From the NCBI GenBank assembly GCA_018105865.1, contig CM030834.1, positions 4,757,257 through 4,821,256 on the forward strand: a stretch of 64,000 nucleotides of DNA, written 5' to 3'. The position numbers and the translations under genes were made by a program. The notes under the pieces are model-generated. The model did no database searches. It saw only the letters and a list, made by a program, of their open reading frames with translations, and was not told the DNA's origin. This DNA is from Metaphire vulgaris (lineage: Eukaryota; Annelida; Clitellata; Crassiclitellata; Megascolecidae). Below, piece after piece: positions 21,413 through 32,099 of this stretch; the stretch's first letter is position 1, and each line of letters starts with the position of its first letter.

Positions 21413-23103
21413 TAGAGGTGGGTCGATTAATCTAAATCGAAATCGTAATCGCGATTTTTGGAAAAACCGAAATCGAAATCGACACGATTATCAAATAAAT
21501 CGAAATAATCGATAATCGTCGAAAAAATAATCGAAATCGCGATTATTTTTCGATTATTCCCGTATGTTATATTATACAATATTTCCGATTCAAAGAAAGA
21601 TCAATTTACCGTTGATTATCAGATTTTCATTGAAAATGGATTCAACAGCGTCTAAAGACAGGTACCATCATTCTGGGTTTGACAGCAGCTTTCGATACGG
21701 TGTGTCATGTGGGTTTAATGTACAAACTCTCGCTCAACTTGCCACCCTGGTTCAGTGGCGGCTCTAGGATTTGGCAAGTGGGGGGGCCGTTGGGGTGGCA
21801 ACTTGCCAACTTCTAATAATGGGGGCCAACCATTTGTTGTTTAATATATGTAGCGTTAAGTATAGGGTCCCAACTGGGGGGCCACTGGGGGGACAGGCAC
21901 TCAATAGGGGGCACGGGGCCCCTCTGGCCCCCCGGTGGAGCCGCCACTGCCCTGGTTCTGTCAACTTGTGGAATTACTCATCTGAGAGACGGTTCTGAGT
22001 TCACTTGGGAGAAGAGACGTCTTCTGGAGACGTCAGCGAAACGGTCTAACACAGTGTTCAGTTCTAGCATCTATGTTATTCAATTTGTAGGCTTATAGGC
22101 CTACGACTTAACCTGATACCATCGGTAGGAAGTTTGGATACGCTGACGATATCGGTCTTGGCACCCAGGCTCGATCCTTTAAGGAGATTGAAGACTTGAA
22201 GACCAGGGTTATTTCTAGGATTGTGAATTGGGGTGGGGTGTCGGGAAAATCTGGGAGGTGTTTATTTCTAGGATTGTAGGATTGTGAATTTGGGGGTGTC
22301 GGGAAAATCTGAGGGTGTCGAAATTTGGAGGTCTCTACCGAAAAAGGCTGACAAGCAAAAAAACGTTATAGAGACTCACACAAAGTCTGACACGCAAAAA
22401 AGTCATCCGAGGATAAAAGTTGTGGGGTGTATTTCTCCATTTGGGGGCAGGCCTCTTCAGAAGCTGAAGGAGGCCCAGGGCAGTTGGAATTTCGAGGCCT
22501 CTCCTAGCCTTCCCAACAATTAAAATTTTGACAAGCGAAAAAAGGTAATCACCAATTTTGAGGACCGCAGAATACCTTCCTAGCTTTCCCAAAATCCCAA
22601 AATTGTCAACAAGCAAAAAAGGTCATCACCAAATTTTGAGGCCCCTTCTAGTAGTAGCTATCTAGCTTTCTTGCTCTCCCAGAATTCTAGACAAGGAAAC
22701 AAAGGAGGCCCCAAAATGATGGAGGCCTGGGCCGAATGGCCATCCTGGCTCCCCTGAATGGGCCTGTTTGGGGTGTTCAGGGCTAATCAATATGCATTCT
22801 GTATGCATACCATTGTCACATTACCAAATTTTAGGGTGTAGACCTCAAATTGGGGTGTTTGGGGGTGTTAGGGGTGTAGAAATATCCCTGTTGAAGACCA
22901 ACTGAACATCGATACACAGAGGATTGCCGAATACTGTAAAATATGGCGGGAAAGACAGTTTATAAAGGTACTGTGAAATAATCGAAATCGAAATCGCGAT
23001 TATATAAAAAACCGTAATCGTAATCGAAATCGTAATCGTGAAAAATAATCCAAAATAATCGTAATCGTAATCGGAAAAAATAATCGTAATCGACCCAGCT
23101 CTA
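21413..23103. mobile_element. RT-carrying TIR element, copy B (inverted)
   Basis: An inverted copy relative to A and C. Its ends match copy A's, and GTCTATGG flanks it (21405-21412, 23104-23111) as a perfect 8-bp TSD. Here the RT fragment is on the + strand (about 21640-22210: LTAAFDTV ... KFGYADDIGLGTQARSF). It carries a 197-bp hAT MITE but lacks the LINE tail and Helitron of copy A. Confidence 0.85.
21753..21949. mobile_element. hAT MITE inside copy B
   Basis: Ends CAGTGGCGGCTCTAGG and, reversed, CAGTGGCGGCTCCACC are inverted repeats. CCCTGGTT flanks both (21745-21752, 21950-21957), a perfect 8-bp TSD. Copy A has the uninterrupted site on the opposite strand (AACCAGGGTGGCAAG). Confidence 0.9.
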
Positions 23104-23126
23104 GTCTATGGTATCAGAAAGTGAGG

Positions 23127-24156
23127 CCAGTTTGCATTGATGGTGTGTCAAGAAATGTTTACCCCGCTGAAATCTTGAAAATTTTGGTACACTGTTGGAA
23201 CGGATATCGTTTAGCCGTTTAACTTATTTAATGTGGACCAGTTGTTTACACTAGTTGTGTGATTGATCGTCTGATTTATGCGAATAGCCGCGACGTTGCG
23301 CAGTCGCTGCCGCAAATAAGCCTTCGAAAATTACATAGATATAGGTCACATAGTAACAGGCTTATAGTCGCATAAATCAGCACTGCACAAAACGGCTTCA
23401 AACTCAACTAATAATCGACCTAAAAATCTACTTGTACGATACGATTATAGTATTTATATTCGGAAATCAATTGGCACGAATAAGAATTGTGGAAAAGATG
23501 AGTAAAAGATCAAACGGAACACATTTAAAGCAACTACTAGAAAGATGCTCGCTTCGCTCGCGCTCGCTTCGCTCGCAGTGCAGGATAATACTAATCCAAT
23601 ACCTATACCTAATACCCAATCATTGAATTCATGCTCAACAACATTTCAAAGATCGCTACCAAGCCAAGCTCTGCGCCACGTAATAATTATGCCTGTTTAC
23701 GTTAAAATCACGCAACTGTGACCATTTGTGACGCTGTACACGTATTTTTTGTGTACGTTAAAATTGCGGAACTTCCTCAAGCTACGAACAATTGTTACCA
23801 ATAGCAACGTCGTCGCACGCCCATCCCTCTGACGCTGCAATGACTCGACTAAACCGTGCTAAACTACGAACAATTGTTACCAATAGCAACGTCGTCTTCG
23901 AACATCGCCCACCAACGCATCGCGACGTAAAGACTAAACCGTCTACGAATAGTCAACCAATCAGAACGCTTGAAGGTAACAGACATACAGAATAAGGATT
24001 TTAATATTATAGATGGTACACCATATTAAAGCGGTGACGTCGTCCATATCTAAGTAGGCGCTGCCCTCAAATAAACATGATAGCGCTAAAGAATTATGAG
24101 GTCTTCAAGATATCTGCGGGGTAAACATTTCTTGACACACCATCCATGCAAACTGG
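23127..24156. mobile_element. Inverted-repeat element around Helitron 2
   Basis: The left arm 23127-23178 (CCAGTTTGCATTGATGGTG, then TGTCAAGAAATGTTTACCCC) reappears inverted at 24104-24156. Arms of about 50 bp enclose about 930 bp including a Helitron. The sequence beyond the right arm (GACTTTGCCATAGATAGACG, then CATCTGGTGTAT) recurs diverged at about 39905-39950, so the family may extend farther. No coding sequence. Confidence 0.55.
23537..24013 (-). mobile_element. Nonautonomous Helitron 2
   Basis: Minus-strand relative of Helitron 1: 5' TCTATAATATTAAAATCC, 3' GCGAGC repeats then ATCTTTCTAG, inserted between A and T. The internal arrangement follows Helitron 1, including two copies of an AACAATTG-containing block and the GTCGCGATGCG tract, but it has an extra GCGAGCGAAGC repeat near the 3' end. 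It is 477 bp and has no coding capacity. Confidence 0.85.
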
Positions 24157-24269
24157 CTTCAACTTTTGCCTGACTTTGCCATAGATAGACGGCATCTGGT
24201 GTATTATAATAAATCTATGCCTGTGACCTATACTTCAATATTATAAGCAATAAAATTATGTGCCTATGT

Positions 24270-24910
24270 TGTAAGAAAATTATAGTGACAGGCCAATTTA
24301 AAAAGCGACAAAATCATGCACTTTTAAAACACATTTCTCGTGGAGAGATATTTTTTATATCATAGAATGAGACTATTATAATTGAACTAATTGCATAATA
24401 ACTTTATCAGACTTTATTAGATATAATTAGATCGTCATTTGTTAGGACATAAGCAATATAGAAACAGGACATTTAGAATTAGAGGCTATCTGCAAATCAG
24501 AGAACCAATCAGAATGTGCGGAAACTGATTGACAGATAGTCGTAGCAGATAAAAGCGACCTAGCGATTAATGCGGGACTCTCGCTCGAAAACGCCGGTTA
24601 AGGAAACTGAAAGAGGCGACGGAGAAAGATAAGAATTTAGATTGAATAAGTGGTTTTAGTCAAGAACTTGTTTTAAATTTTTTTGCTAAAAATCTGTATC
24701 GAAGATAATTTGTGATTGCTTAATCGAAATAAACTGTGAAAAGTCAGTTGGACGACGTTATTGCGAAATAGAACGAAGAGCGCAAAGGGAAGACCACTCG
24801 ACCGCAACTTATCACCGCTACCGCCAAAACAATGCTGAGAAAGAACGAAGCCGGAGGTTAAGGTACACCAGGCGTCAACCGTCTTTCCATCATTACATAC
24901 CATCATTACA
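24270..24910 (+). mobile_element. LTR with adjacent primer-binding-like site
   Basis: A 641-bp segment opens TGTAAGAAAATT and closes CATCATTACA, so it is bounded by TGTAA/TTACA. It is followed at once by TGGTGGCAGCGGTGGGG, which looks like a retrotransposon primer-binding site (TGG start, complementary to a tRNA CCA end). An AATAAA lies at about 24729. No gag or pol in this orientation follows; the next recognisable pol is on the minus strand. It is probably the 5' LTR stub of a truncated element. Confidence 0.55.
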
Positions 24911-25622
24911 TGGTGGCAGCGGTGGGGTGTTGTGGCGTCTTTGGTTACGCCTATAACTGAGAGCCTATAGTGGTTTAGACTACAGCAATCAGAGACACAG
25001 TTAGATATGACTATGCTTGTATTCAGATCAACGTCTGGAGAACACCTACTACTAATGCTACTGCAGCTGGCTTCTATATGTCTAGCTGGCTGGTGGAATG
25101 TTCATCTATTGGAGAGTAGGCGTGGTCTATAAATGTCCATCACTCTACATCCCCTCTCTTTACTTAGGCTATTCACTAATTAAACTTATCAATATGTCAA
25201 TAGCGGTTCAGGCCTAAAATGCATCAATTGTTATCCGCAAAATAAGCCTGGTGTTTAAAGTCAGAACTATTTGTATCTACTGGTTATTTTCCCTGATCTA
25301 GTTCTAAAGGGTACCACAGGTGGCGCTGTTGTTTCTCTAGTAGCGTTCGGATGTTCATTGGATGGTACTTCGGTTGAGCCAGATTACGATGGCTTCAAGC
25401 ATGGCTTTGTTGAATAAGCGGTGCTGGTGGCGGGGGCTGGATAATCGCCTCGCTCTTCGCCTCGCTGTGGAAAGTACGGTGCCCGCGAAAGGACATTTCC
25501 ATTCTCCTCTCTTTTCCCCGATTGTTATAGATCATTTTCTTCCACAAATACTATCGGAGGTTCTGGTGAAAACCTCACGTGTCTGGACGTACGTCGCTTC
25601 ACGCTTCCGTCAGGAAACTTGA

Positions 25623-26010
25623 CGTTGAACTAACGTTGTGGCAAAAACTCACGATTTCTGCTTTGCGCCACTGATCTAATCGCGAGTGAAATATTATCCT
25701 GACTTTGTCCCTTCTCTAGTTTCCGTAGATTTCTTGCATGCAATTTATAATAAGCAGCCTGTTTCTGTCTTGAATTTTGTAGAGCGTCTTTGGCGCTTTT
25801 AACAAAAGGTGAAGCTAGGAGCTTGTCGGAAATAGGAATTCTAGTTTTAGTACGTCTTCCTAGAAGAATTTCCGCATGTGAAAGATGTGAATTTCCTCCG
25901 GTTGTGTTACGCCATTCTAAAATCGCAAGAAATGGATCAGATCCGTCTGCTTTGGACTTTTTCATTAATCTTTTAGCTGTCCGTATAGAGTTTTCCACTT
26001 TGCCACTGGA
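25623..26010 (-). pseudogene. Ty3/gypsy integrase, C-terminal part
   Basis: The minus-strand frame begins SSGKVENSIRTAKRLMKKSK, holding the third catalytic acidic residue (Glu of KVEN). It continues FLAILEWRNTTGGNSHLSHA, EILLGRRTKTRIPI and SRQKQAAYYKLHARNLRKLE, the integrase core end and C-terminal basic region of a Ty3/gypsy pol. A frameshift follows KGQS. The N-terminal part is at 30333-31040 on the same strand, with a CR1 inserted between. Confidence 0.85.
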
Positions 26011-26143
26011 TGGTAGTGTGCGCGCACGGGAGAAATTTTTTCTTCGATAAAAGCGTTTTATTCCAGTTCCAAGGCGTGTCTTTGGACGGAAGGGTGTCGA
26101 GACAAGGATAAGTATTGATTCTTTTATTGATGCAATTCTGATT

Positions 26144-26177
<34 letters not shown>

Positions 26178-26305
26178 GTAGTTTTGTTCGCGTAGAAGAC
26201 TTAAGTATTGCTACTGAGCGATATTGAAGGAGCGAAGATCACGTCGCGATACTTGATTAAAATTTTCCATACTCTTATACAGTTAGATAATATTAAAATT
26301 TACAA

Positions 26306-27178
26306 ATGGGTCGGGATAAGGAACCGTTGGCCATCTGCGACACCTGTGGCATGAGCGGTATGGCAGACTACATGGATGAAGAGGAGATCTGTTGCAAGTG
26401 CAAGAGGATCGCGGCTCTCGAGAAGATCATCGAGGAGCAGGGGAAGAAGCTGGCGGAGGTTGAGAAAATCCTCCAGAAGATATTGGAAGAAAGACCGCAG
26501 AAGGAACCGAGCCGGCAAAGTCCTATGCGGACAAGGTGAAGGAACAGATGCCGGAAAAAGCAAGACCATAGTGGTGAAGCAGCCGGACACACCAAAGAGA
26601 GAGGGGCCACAGCAGAGGCGTAAACAGACACTTGTTTACGTGGGCGAGGCGGAAGAGAGAACGGACAACAGGGAAGGTATCAAACCGGCTGTGGTCTTAG
26701 TGGGGGATTCAAACGCTAGGAATTTAGGAAAGAATTTAGTTTTACAGACTAAAAACCAGTACGTGGCCATCTCGCGTTCAGGTGCGAGAATTGAAGATGT
26801 GGAGGAGTTACTGGAAGAAGAAGCTGGAAGAGAAGCAGAGACGTGTGTGGTGGAGCTGGGGACGAACAATCTGCTGCAGGATGAAAAAGCAGACATAATT
26901 GAGAAATTCAGGAGAATGATTAGAGAATTGAAACAGCGGAGGAAGCACTTGGTGATCACAGGAATCATGCCTAGAAGAGACCTTTCTAGAAGCAATGAGA
27001 GCAAGAGATTGGAGGTCAATGCCATGCTGATGGGAATATGCAGGAAAGAAGGAGTTGATTTCGTGGACGTGGAATTCAACGCACAGAGATCAGGATACCT
27101 TGCCAGGATGGGCTTCATCTTAATTGGATGGGAGCAGACATGGTGGCAAGGAGGATATTTCATACAGTGAAGTCTGCT
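26306..27178 (+). pseudogene. CR1 ORF1: zinc finger plus SGNH esterase
   Basis: First part: MGRDKEPLAICDTCGMSGMA and EEEICCKCKRI give paired CxxC motifs of a PHD-like finger, followed by a coiled coil (about residues 35-65). After a frameshift near 26520 the next frame carries an SGNH/GDSL hydrolase: VVLVGDSNARNLG (nucleophile Ser), VVELGTNNLL (oxyanion Asn), and after a second frameshift near 27105 GLHLNWMGADMVARR with the catalytic His. Finger plus esterase is the known ORF1 plan of CR1 elements; the esterase is thought to assist membrane or RNP handling. Dead through two frameshifts. Confidence 0.85.
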
Positions 27179-27436
27179 TGCCTGTGTAGGCATTTAAACT
27201 GAGGACAAAGGCAGTTAGAACAGATAGTAGCAGTGGTAGTCCTAGTAGAAGTAGTGGAGACTTTAGTAGTAGTAAACGCTTAGGTAGGTTAGATAGTAAT
27301 AGACGTAGCTGTAGTAGCAAACATTCTACTGGGGAGGGGCGATTGAAGATTAGGGGTATCTCTAACTGTCTTGAAAATATAACAATAAATAGCACCGACA
27401 CCAGGAAGAAAAGTAGGGCTTTGATAGGAAGAAACT

Positions 27437-30242
27437 TAAGTGTTTTTATACAAATGCTAGAAGTATTATAAGTGCAAGTAAAAAAGCTGAGTTGGAAATG
27501 TGCATCAGTTCAATCAAACCAGATATTATAGGTATTACAGAGACCTGGGCCAGACAGGAAATAGACGATGGAGAGCTAGGTTTGAATGGGTATGTAATGT
27601 TTAGAAAGGACAGGGAAAACCTAAATGTCAGAGGTCATGGAGCTGGGGGAGTAATACTGTATGTCAAAGAGGAACTGAATGCATTGGAAAGAAGAGATAT
27701 TCAAGATGACAATTTTAGAGAAAATATTTGGTGTGAAATCAGATGCAAAAAGAAAAATACTATTAGGCGTATGCTATCGGGTCCCAGATGCAAAGGAGGA
27801 AATAGATATTGGATTGTTTAGGATTTTAAATATAGTAGCCAAGGAAAATGTACTAATAATGGGTGACTTCAACTATCATATTAACTGGGAAAGCATGGAG
27901 GCAGACAGGAACCAGGACAAGAGATTTCTTAAGTGCATGGATGACAATTTCCTTACACAACATGTCACTGAACCAACGAGAGGAGATAACACACTGGACT
28001 TAATAATTACTTCAGATGATCAGTTAGTGAAGAATATGATGGTTGGACAAAACTTAGGCACAAGTGACCACCAGACAGTGACATTTGATGTAATTTTAGC
28101 AGAAGATATCGAGAGCACACGCAACCAAAAAACAAAAACTATTTCCGGGAAAATATGATCTGGCTAGGAAGATGATCAAGAGATTTGGACATAGGAAGCA
28201 TGATAAAGGATAAAAATGCAGAAGAAAGCTGGGAAATATTTAAAAATTGCATGTCAAGGGTTATGGATTCAACAATACCAAAACAGCGGACACTTAACAA
28301 AAAAACTTCCATGGGTTACGAGAGAGGTACAGAAGAAGAGAAGGGCCAAAAACAAAGCGTGGAAGAAATTGAGAAAGCACCGACTAAAAATGCAAAGCAA
28401 TGAAGGTTTGGAACAGGCGAGATTAAAACAGTTACAGTCCAGTTATGTGCAAAAGAGGAACAAATCAACAGCTACAAACAAAGCGGCTATTGCAGAGTAT
28501 GAAAACAAATTAGCAAAAGACATCAAACGGAACAGTAAGAGTTTTTATGGATATGCAAGAAGTAAGATGAAGCGAAAAAGACAAAGTGGGACCATTAGTA
28601 GCTGATTCTGGAGAAACAGTGACGGATGACATGGAAACAGCAACAACTCTGAACGATTACTTTGGATCAGTGTTCACAAAGGAAAACACAACCAACATAC
28701 CAAAGCCCATTAATTTATTTTGTGGAAAAGAGGAGGAAGCATTATCAGACATAAATTGCAGTAAAGAGTGTGTCCTGGAAATTCTGAGTCAAATGAAAAC
28801 TGACAAAAGCCCTGGAATAGACAATATACACCCAAAATTTCTGTATGAGGTAAGACATGAGGTTAGTGAGGTAATAGCCACAATATTCAATATGTCACTT
28901 AAATCGGGAATAGTCCCTAGGGACTGGAGGGATGCAGTAGTCACTCCTATATTCAAAAGGGTAACCGTGGGGAGCCAGGAAATTATAGGCCTGTGAGTCT
29001 GACCTGTATAGTGTGTAAAGTTCTGGAGAAAATAATGAAAGCAAATATACTGGACCATCTTATGAGACACAAGATTTTAAAGGATAGCCAGCATGGGTTT
29101 ATTAAGGGAAGATCTTGCTTAACAAACATACTGGACTTTTTGGAGGAGATCCACGACAAGCTAGATGAGGAAAGGCAGTTGATGTAGTATACCTGGACTT
29201 TGCAAAAGCATTCGATAAAGTACCTCATTCAAGACTGGCAGTCAAGCTTCAGGCCAGTGGAATTAGAGGTAAAGTTCTTGGATGGATAAAAACTGGCTTC
29301 AGAGCAGAAGACAGAAGGTAGGTATAAGAGGCAAGTATTCAGATTGGGCTGAGGTCATAAGTGGGGTGCCACAAGGTTCAGTGTTGGGACCTCTATTGTT
29401 TTTAATATACATCAACGACATCGATGATGATATAATGTCAAAAATTTCAAAATTCGCTGATGACACAAAACTGTGTGGACAGAGTGATAGTGAAGCAGAA
29501 GCAAAAATTTTACAACAAGACCTTAATAGACTATCCCAGTGGTCGGCAGATTGGCAAATGCTTTTAATACAGATAAATGCTCGGTGATGCACATTGGGAA
29601 GAAGGAACAGATCATGAATTTAAGTTATGTGGGAAGGGACTAAAAGTGACAAACGAGGAGAAAGATCTAGGGGTCATCATGCATAACAGCTTAAAGCCAT
29701 CTAGGCAATGTGCAGAGGCAGCTAATAAGGCCAACAAAATTCTAGGTATGATCAAAAGAACGATAGTGAGCAGAGAGAAGGATGTAATAATAAGACTTTA
29801 CAAGACATTGGTACGTCCACATTTAGAGTATTGTGTTCAAGCATGGTGTCCATTCCTGAAGAAAGACATAGAGACCTTAGAAAGAGTGCAACACAGAGCA
29901 ACAAAGATGATCAAGGGATATCACAAACTAACCTATGAGGAAAGGCTAAATCACTGTGGATTGACAACCCTGGAAAAAAGAAGAGAGAGAGGGGATTTGA
30001 TCGAGACATACAAAATACTAACAAACAAAGTGGAAATGCCAAAGGAAAGATTTTTTACAATGAAGGAGTATGATCGAACCAGAGGACACAGCATGAAACT
30101 GTTCAAGAAACGGGTTGGGAGACATAAACAGCATTTTTTTAGTGCAAGAGTGGTGGACAGATGGAATGAACTGGGTGAGGGGATAGTAACGGCTACAACT
30201 GTAAACGAGTTCAAAATAAACCTCAGTAGTTTAGGATATTAG
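27437..30242 (+). pseudogene. CR1 ORF2: AP endonuclease and reverse transcriptase
   Basis: Endonuclease blocks: YTNARSIISASKKAEL, DIIGITETWARQE, GAGGVILYVKEEL, VLIMGDFNYHINW, LGTSDHQTVTF. RT blocks: KSPGIDNIHPKFLYEV, YLDFAKAFDKVPHSRL (motif A), SGVPQGSVLGPLLFLIYIND (motif B), KISKFADDTKLCG (motif C with FADD). The C terminus ends LVRPHLEYCVQAWCPFLKKD, RVQHRATKMIKGY and RRERGDLIETYKILTNKVE, diagnostic for CR1. The frame shifts at about 27765, 28160, 28600, 28970, 29185 and 29570, so the copy is recent but broken; each domain is still easy to read. Confidence 0.9.
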
Positions 30243-30332
30243 ATTGGACGGGAGCAACAGTGGTTCTCACACAGGGCAGTCCCTACTGAACCACTTTAAA
30301 CCTTGTTATATTATATTATATTATATTGCGAA

Positions 30333-31040
30333 TAATGTGGTGAATTTGTGACATGTTCGAACTCGTATTGAATCGCAAACTGCCGAAATTCCATTGAATT
30401 GAATGGTGAATTGTCGGTGAGCAATTTATCTGGAATTCCGAATGTTGCAAAAATTTTCTTTAAACAGAATATAATGTTAGCTACAGCCTTTGAAGGCAGG
30501 CTGTCTATTTCGAAGAATCCGGACAGATGGCAAACTGAAATTTGATATTCTTTTTGTTCAAAAGTAAAAATATCACAGGATATTCTTTTCCACAGCCTCG
30601 AGGATACTGGATAGGACTGCAAAGGTTCTCGGGGTAGGGCATCGCGATATTGGTTACAAACTGGGCATTTCTCAACCTTTACTCTGAGTTAAGAATTGAG
30701 TCCGGGCCAATATACGATTTCACGAGCCCGTCTGAGACAACTATTCACACCTATGTGGCTGCTATGTAGACGATCGATGATCTCTGACCTGACAGGTGCT
30801 GGACGATCAAGCGACTTCCTTTGTAGATTAGTCCTCGAGAGACGGCCAATTCGTCTGCGAACGTAGAGTAGGCTCGAATATCGCCTGCAAGATGTTTCGT
30901 ATTGTCTGGCCATCCCTCAGTAATTTGCTGTTTCAGACGAATGTAGCTCGGATCGTTGCCGGTCGCGTATTTCCATATTCTACCGTGGTAGGGATCCGAC
31001 CAATAGGAGACGTGCAAATTAACGGTCTGAGTCACCGTCT
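30333..31040 (-). pseudogene. Ty3/gypsy integrase, N-terminal and core part
   Basis: Minus-strand order: GNDPSYIRLKQQITEGWP upstream spacer, then the HHCC zinc-binding domain (IIDRLHSSHIGVNSCLRRAR, YWPGLNS, later KCPVCNQYRD), then the core with first catalytic Asp in WKRISCDIFTF and second in KLLTDNSPFNS, ending SPHYSQ. The catalytic Glu is in the other half at 26000. A stop lies between WPGLNS and KCPVC. No gypsy RT or RNase H is seen upstream of 31075. Confidence 0.85.
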
Positions 31041-31149
31041 GACCAATATAAACGAGCGACCTAACGTTACGTGACCTAATTGCCTACTCTGACAAGATAT
31101 TATAAATGTCTCGGATAGGATCTTGGAGAAATTATTGATATCACATTAT

Positions 31150-31447
31150 AGCCGCCCCAGCTATGACCGCCCCGGTTATGACCGCTCCAGCTATGACCGC
31201 CCCGTTATGACCACCCCAGCTATGGCTGCCGTCAGTATCGTTTAGGGTTAGTGTTTCGTGTCTGGTTTATGGTTTGGGTAATGATTATAAGACCACGTAC
31301 GGGTTATGGCACACTGCTTTTCGTCAAAACTCATAGAGTGACTGGGGGGGTCATAACCGGGGCGGTCATAACCGGGGCGGTCATGACTAGGGCTGTCATA
31401 GCTGGGGCGTTCATAACCGGGGCGGTCATAGCTGGAGCGGCTATCAC
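31150..31447. mobile_element. Tandem-motif MITE, copy T2
   Basis: Both termini are arrays of a 15-bp motif, CCGCCCCAGCTATGA and the GGTTATGA variant, about five copies on the left and six inverted on the right. The right end reversed begins GGTGATAGCCGC, like the GGTGACC start of T1 and T3. The core has TTTAGGGTTAGTG and GGTTTGGGTAATGATTATAA, similar to the T1 core. The left boundary and TSD are not clear. Confidence 0.6.
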
Positions 31448-31464
31448 CTGTAGCCGAAATTTTT

Positions 31465-31524
31465 ATTCCAGGACAATTTATATAGCGCTGTACGCATGGT
31501 TTAAAATCCAAACTCAAAAGCCCC
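31465..31524 (-). mobile_element. LINE 3' terminus fragment
   Basis: GGACAATTTATATAGCGCTG is the minus-strand LINE 3' terminus also seen at 57862 and, in variant form, at 19040. It is cut short by the MITE at 31525. Confidence 0.55.
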
Positions 31525-31928
31525 TTGGGGTTGTCCATTAATTATGTCAACAATTTTTGGGCAATTTTGACCCCCTCCCCCCTTGTCAACAACTGTCAAC
31601 TTTCAGCTACCCCCCCATAATTACGTCAAAAACTCTTGACCCCCCAAGTTCAATGACAGGTCCCAATAACAAGGTTATTATTTTTGTGGTAATGACCAAT
31701 TTTTCCCTTTTTTCCTCACCGAGTGTCAAAATGTGGTGGTGATTACCTTTTTTCTAATGCTTTTTTCCATTGTAATAAGTAGTATTCTATGATATTTTCT
31801 GTTTTTTGATTATTTGAAAACAGTGAAATTGTTGACGTCAACTTATCTTGACCCCCCTCCCCCTGTCAACAACTGTCAAACTTTTCCAAACCCTCCTAAA
31901 TTGTTGACGTAATTAATGGACAGCCCCT
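31525..31928. mobile_element. MITE with GTTGAC-rich arms, copy 2
   Basis: Left arm GGGGTTGTCCATTAATTATG and reversed right arm GGGGCTGTCCATTAATTACG both lead to TCAACAATTT. Internal GACAGTTGTTGACGGGGGG-type blocks match copy 1 at 13948 in inverted order. No coding sequence. Confidence 0.75.
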
Positions 31929-32099
31929 TTGACAACGCTGACATGTCAATGAAGGTCAGAAGGTGGCGATGTTAAAATCCACTGTGGTGATGGAAAGAAC
32001 TTTGCTGCGGTGAAAAATTCCGGTGCAGAGTCCTTCAGAAGCGGTCCTTCACAGAAACTGTAGCCCCACTGTCATGCCAACGAGGAACGGAAGATGATG

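Larger units (their letters stand above)
26011..30332 (+). mobile_element. Full-length CR1 LINE inserted in gypsy integrase
   Basis: About 4.3 kb: a 5' leader from TGGTAGTGTGCGCGCACGGG, a 30-nt T run (26146-26175), ORF1 with zinc finger and SGNH esterase, ORF2 with endonuclease and RT, a short 3' UTR and a TATAT tail. The gypsy integrase frame closes across it (SPHYSQ ... SSGKVEN), which fixes both edges to within a few bases. There is no clear TSD, as is usual for CR1. Several frameshifts make it inactive. Confidence 0.9.

Noticed and set aside
24541..24910. Host gene 5' exon instead of an LTR
   Set aside because: No protein-like frame; TGTAA/TTACA borders with an adjacent TGG-starting site fit an LTR better.
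31248..31541. Ser/Tyr/Pro repeat protein (YDRPGYD units)
   Set aside because: Encoded by the tandem terminal motif of MITE T2; no independent support.
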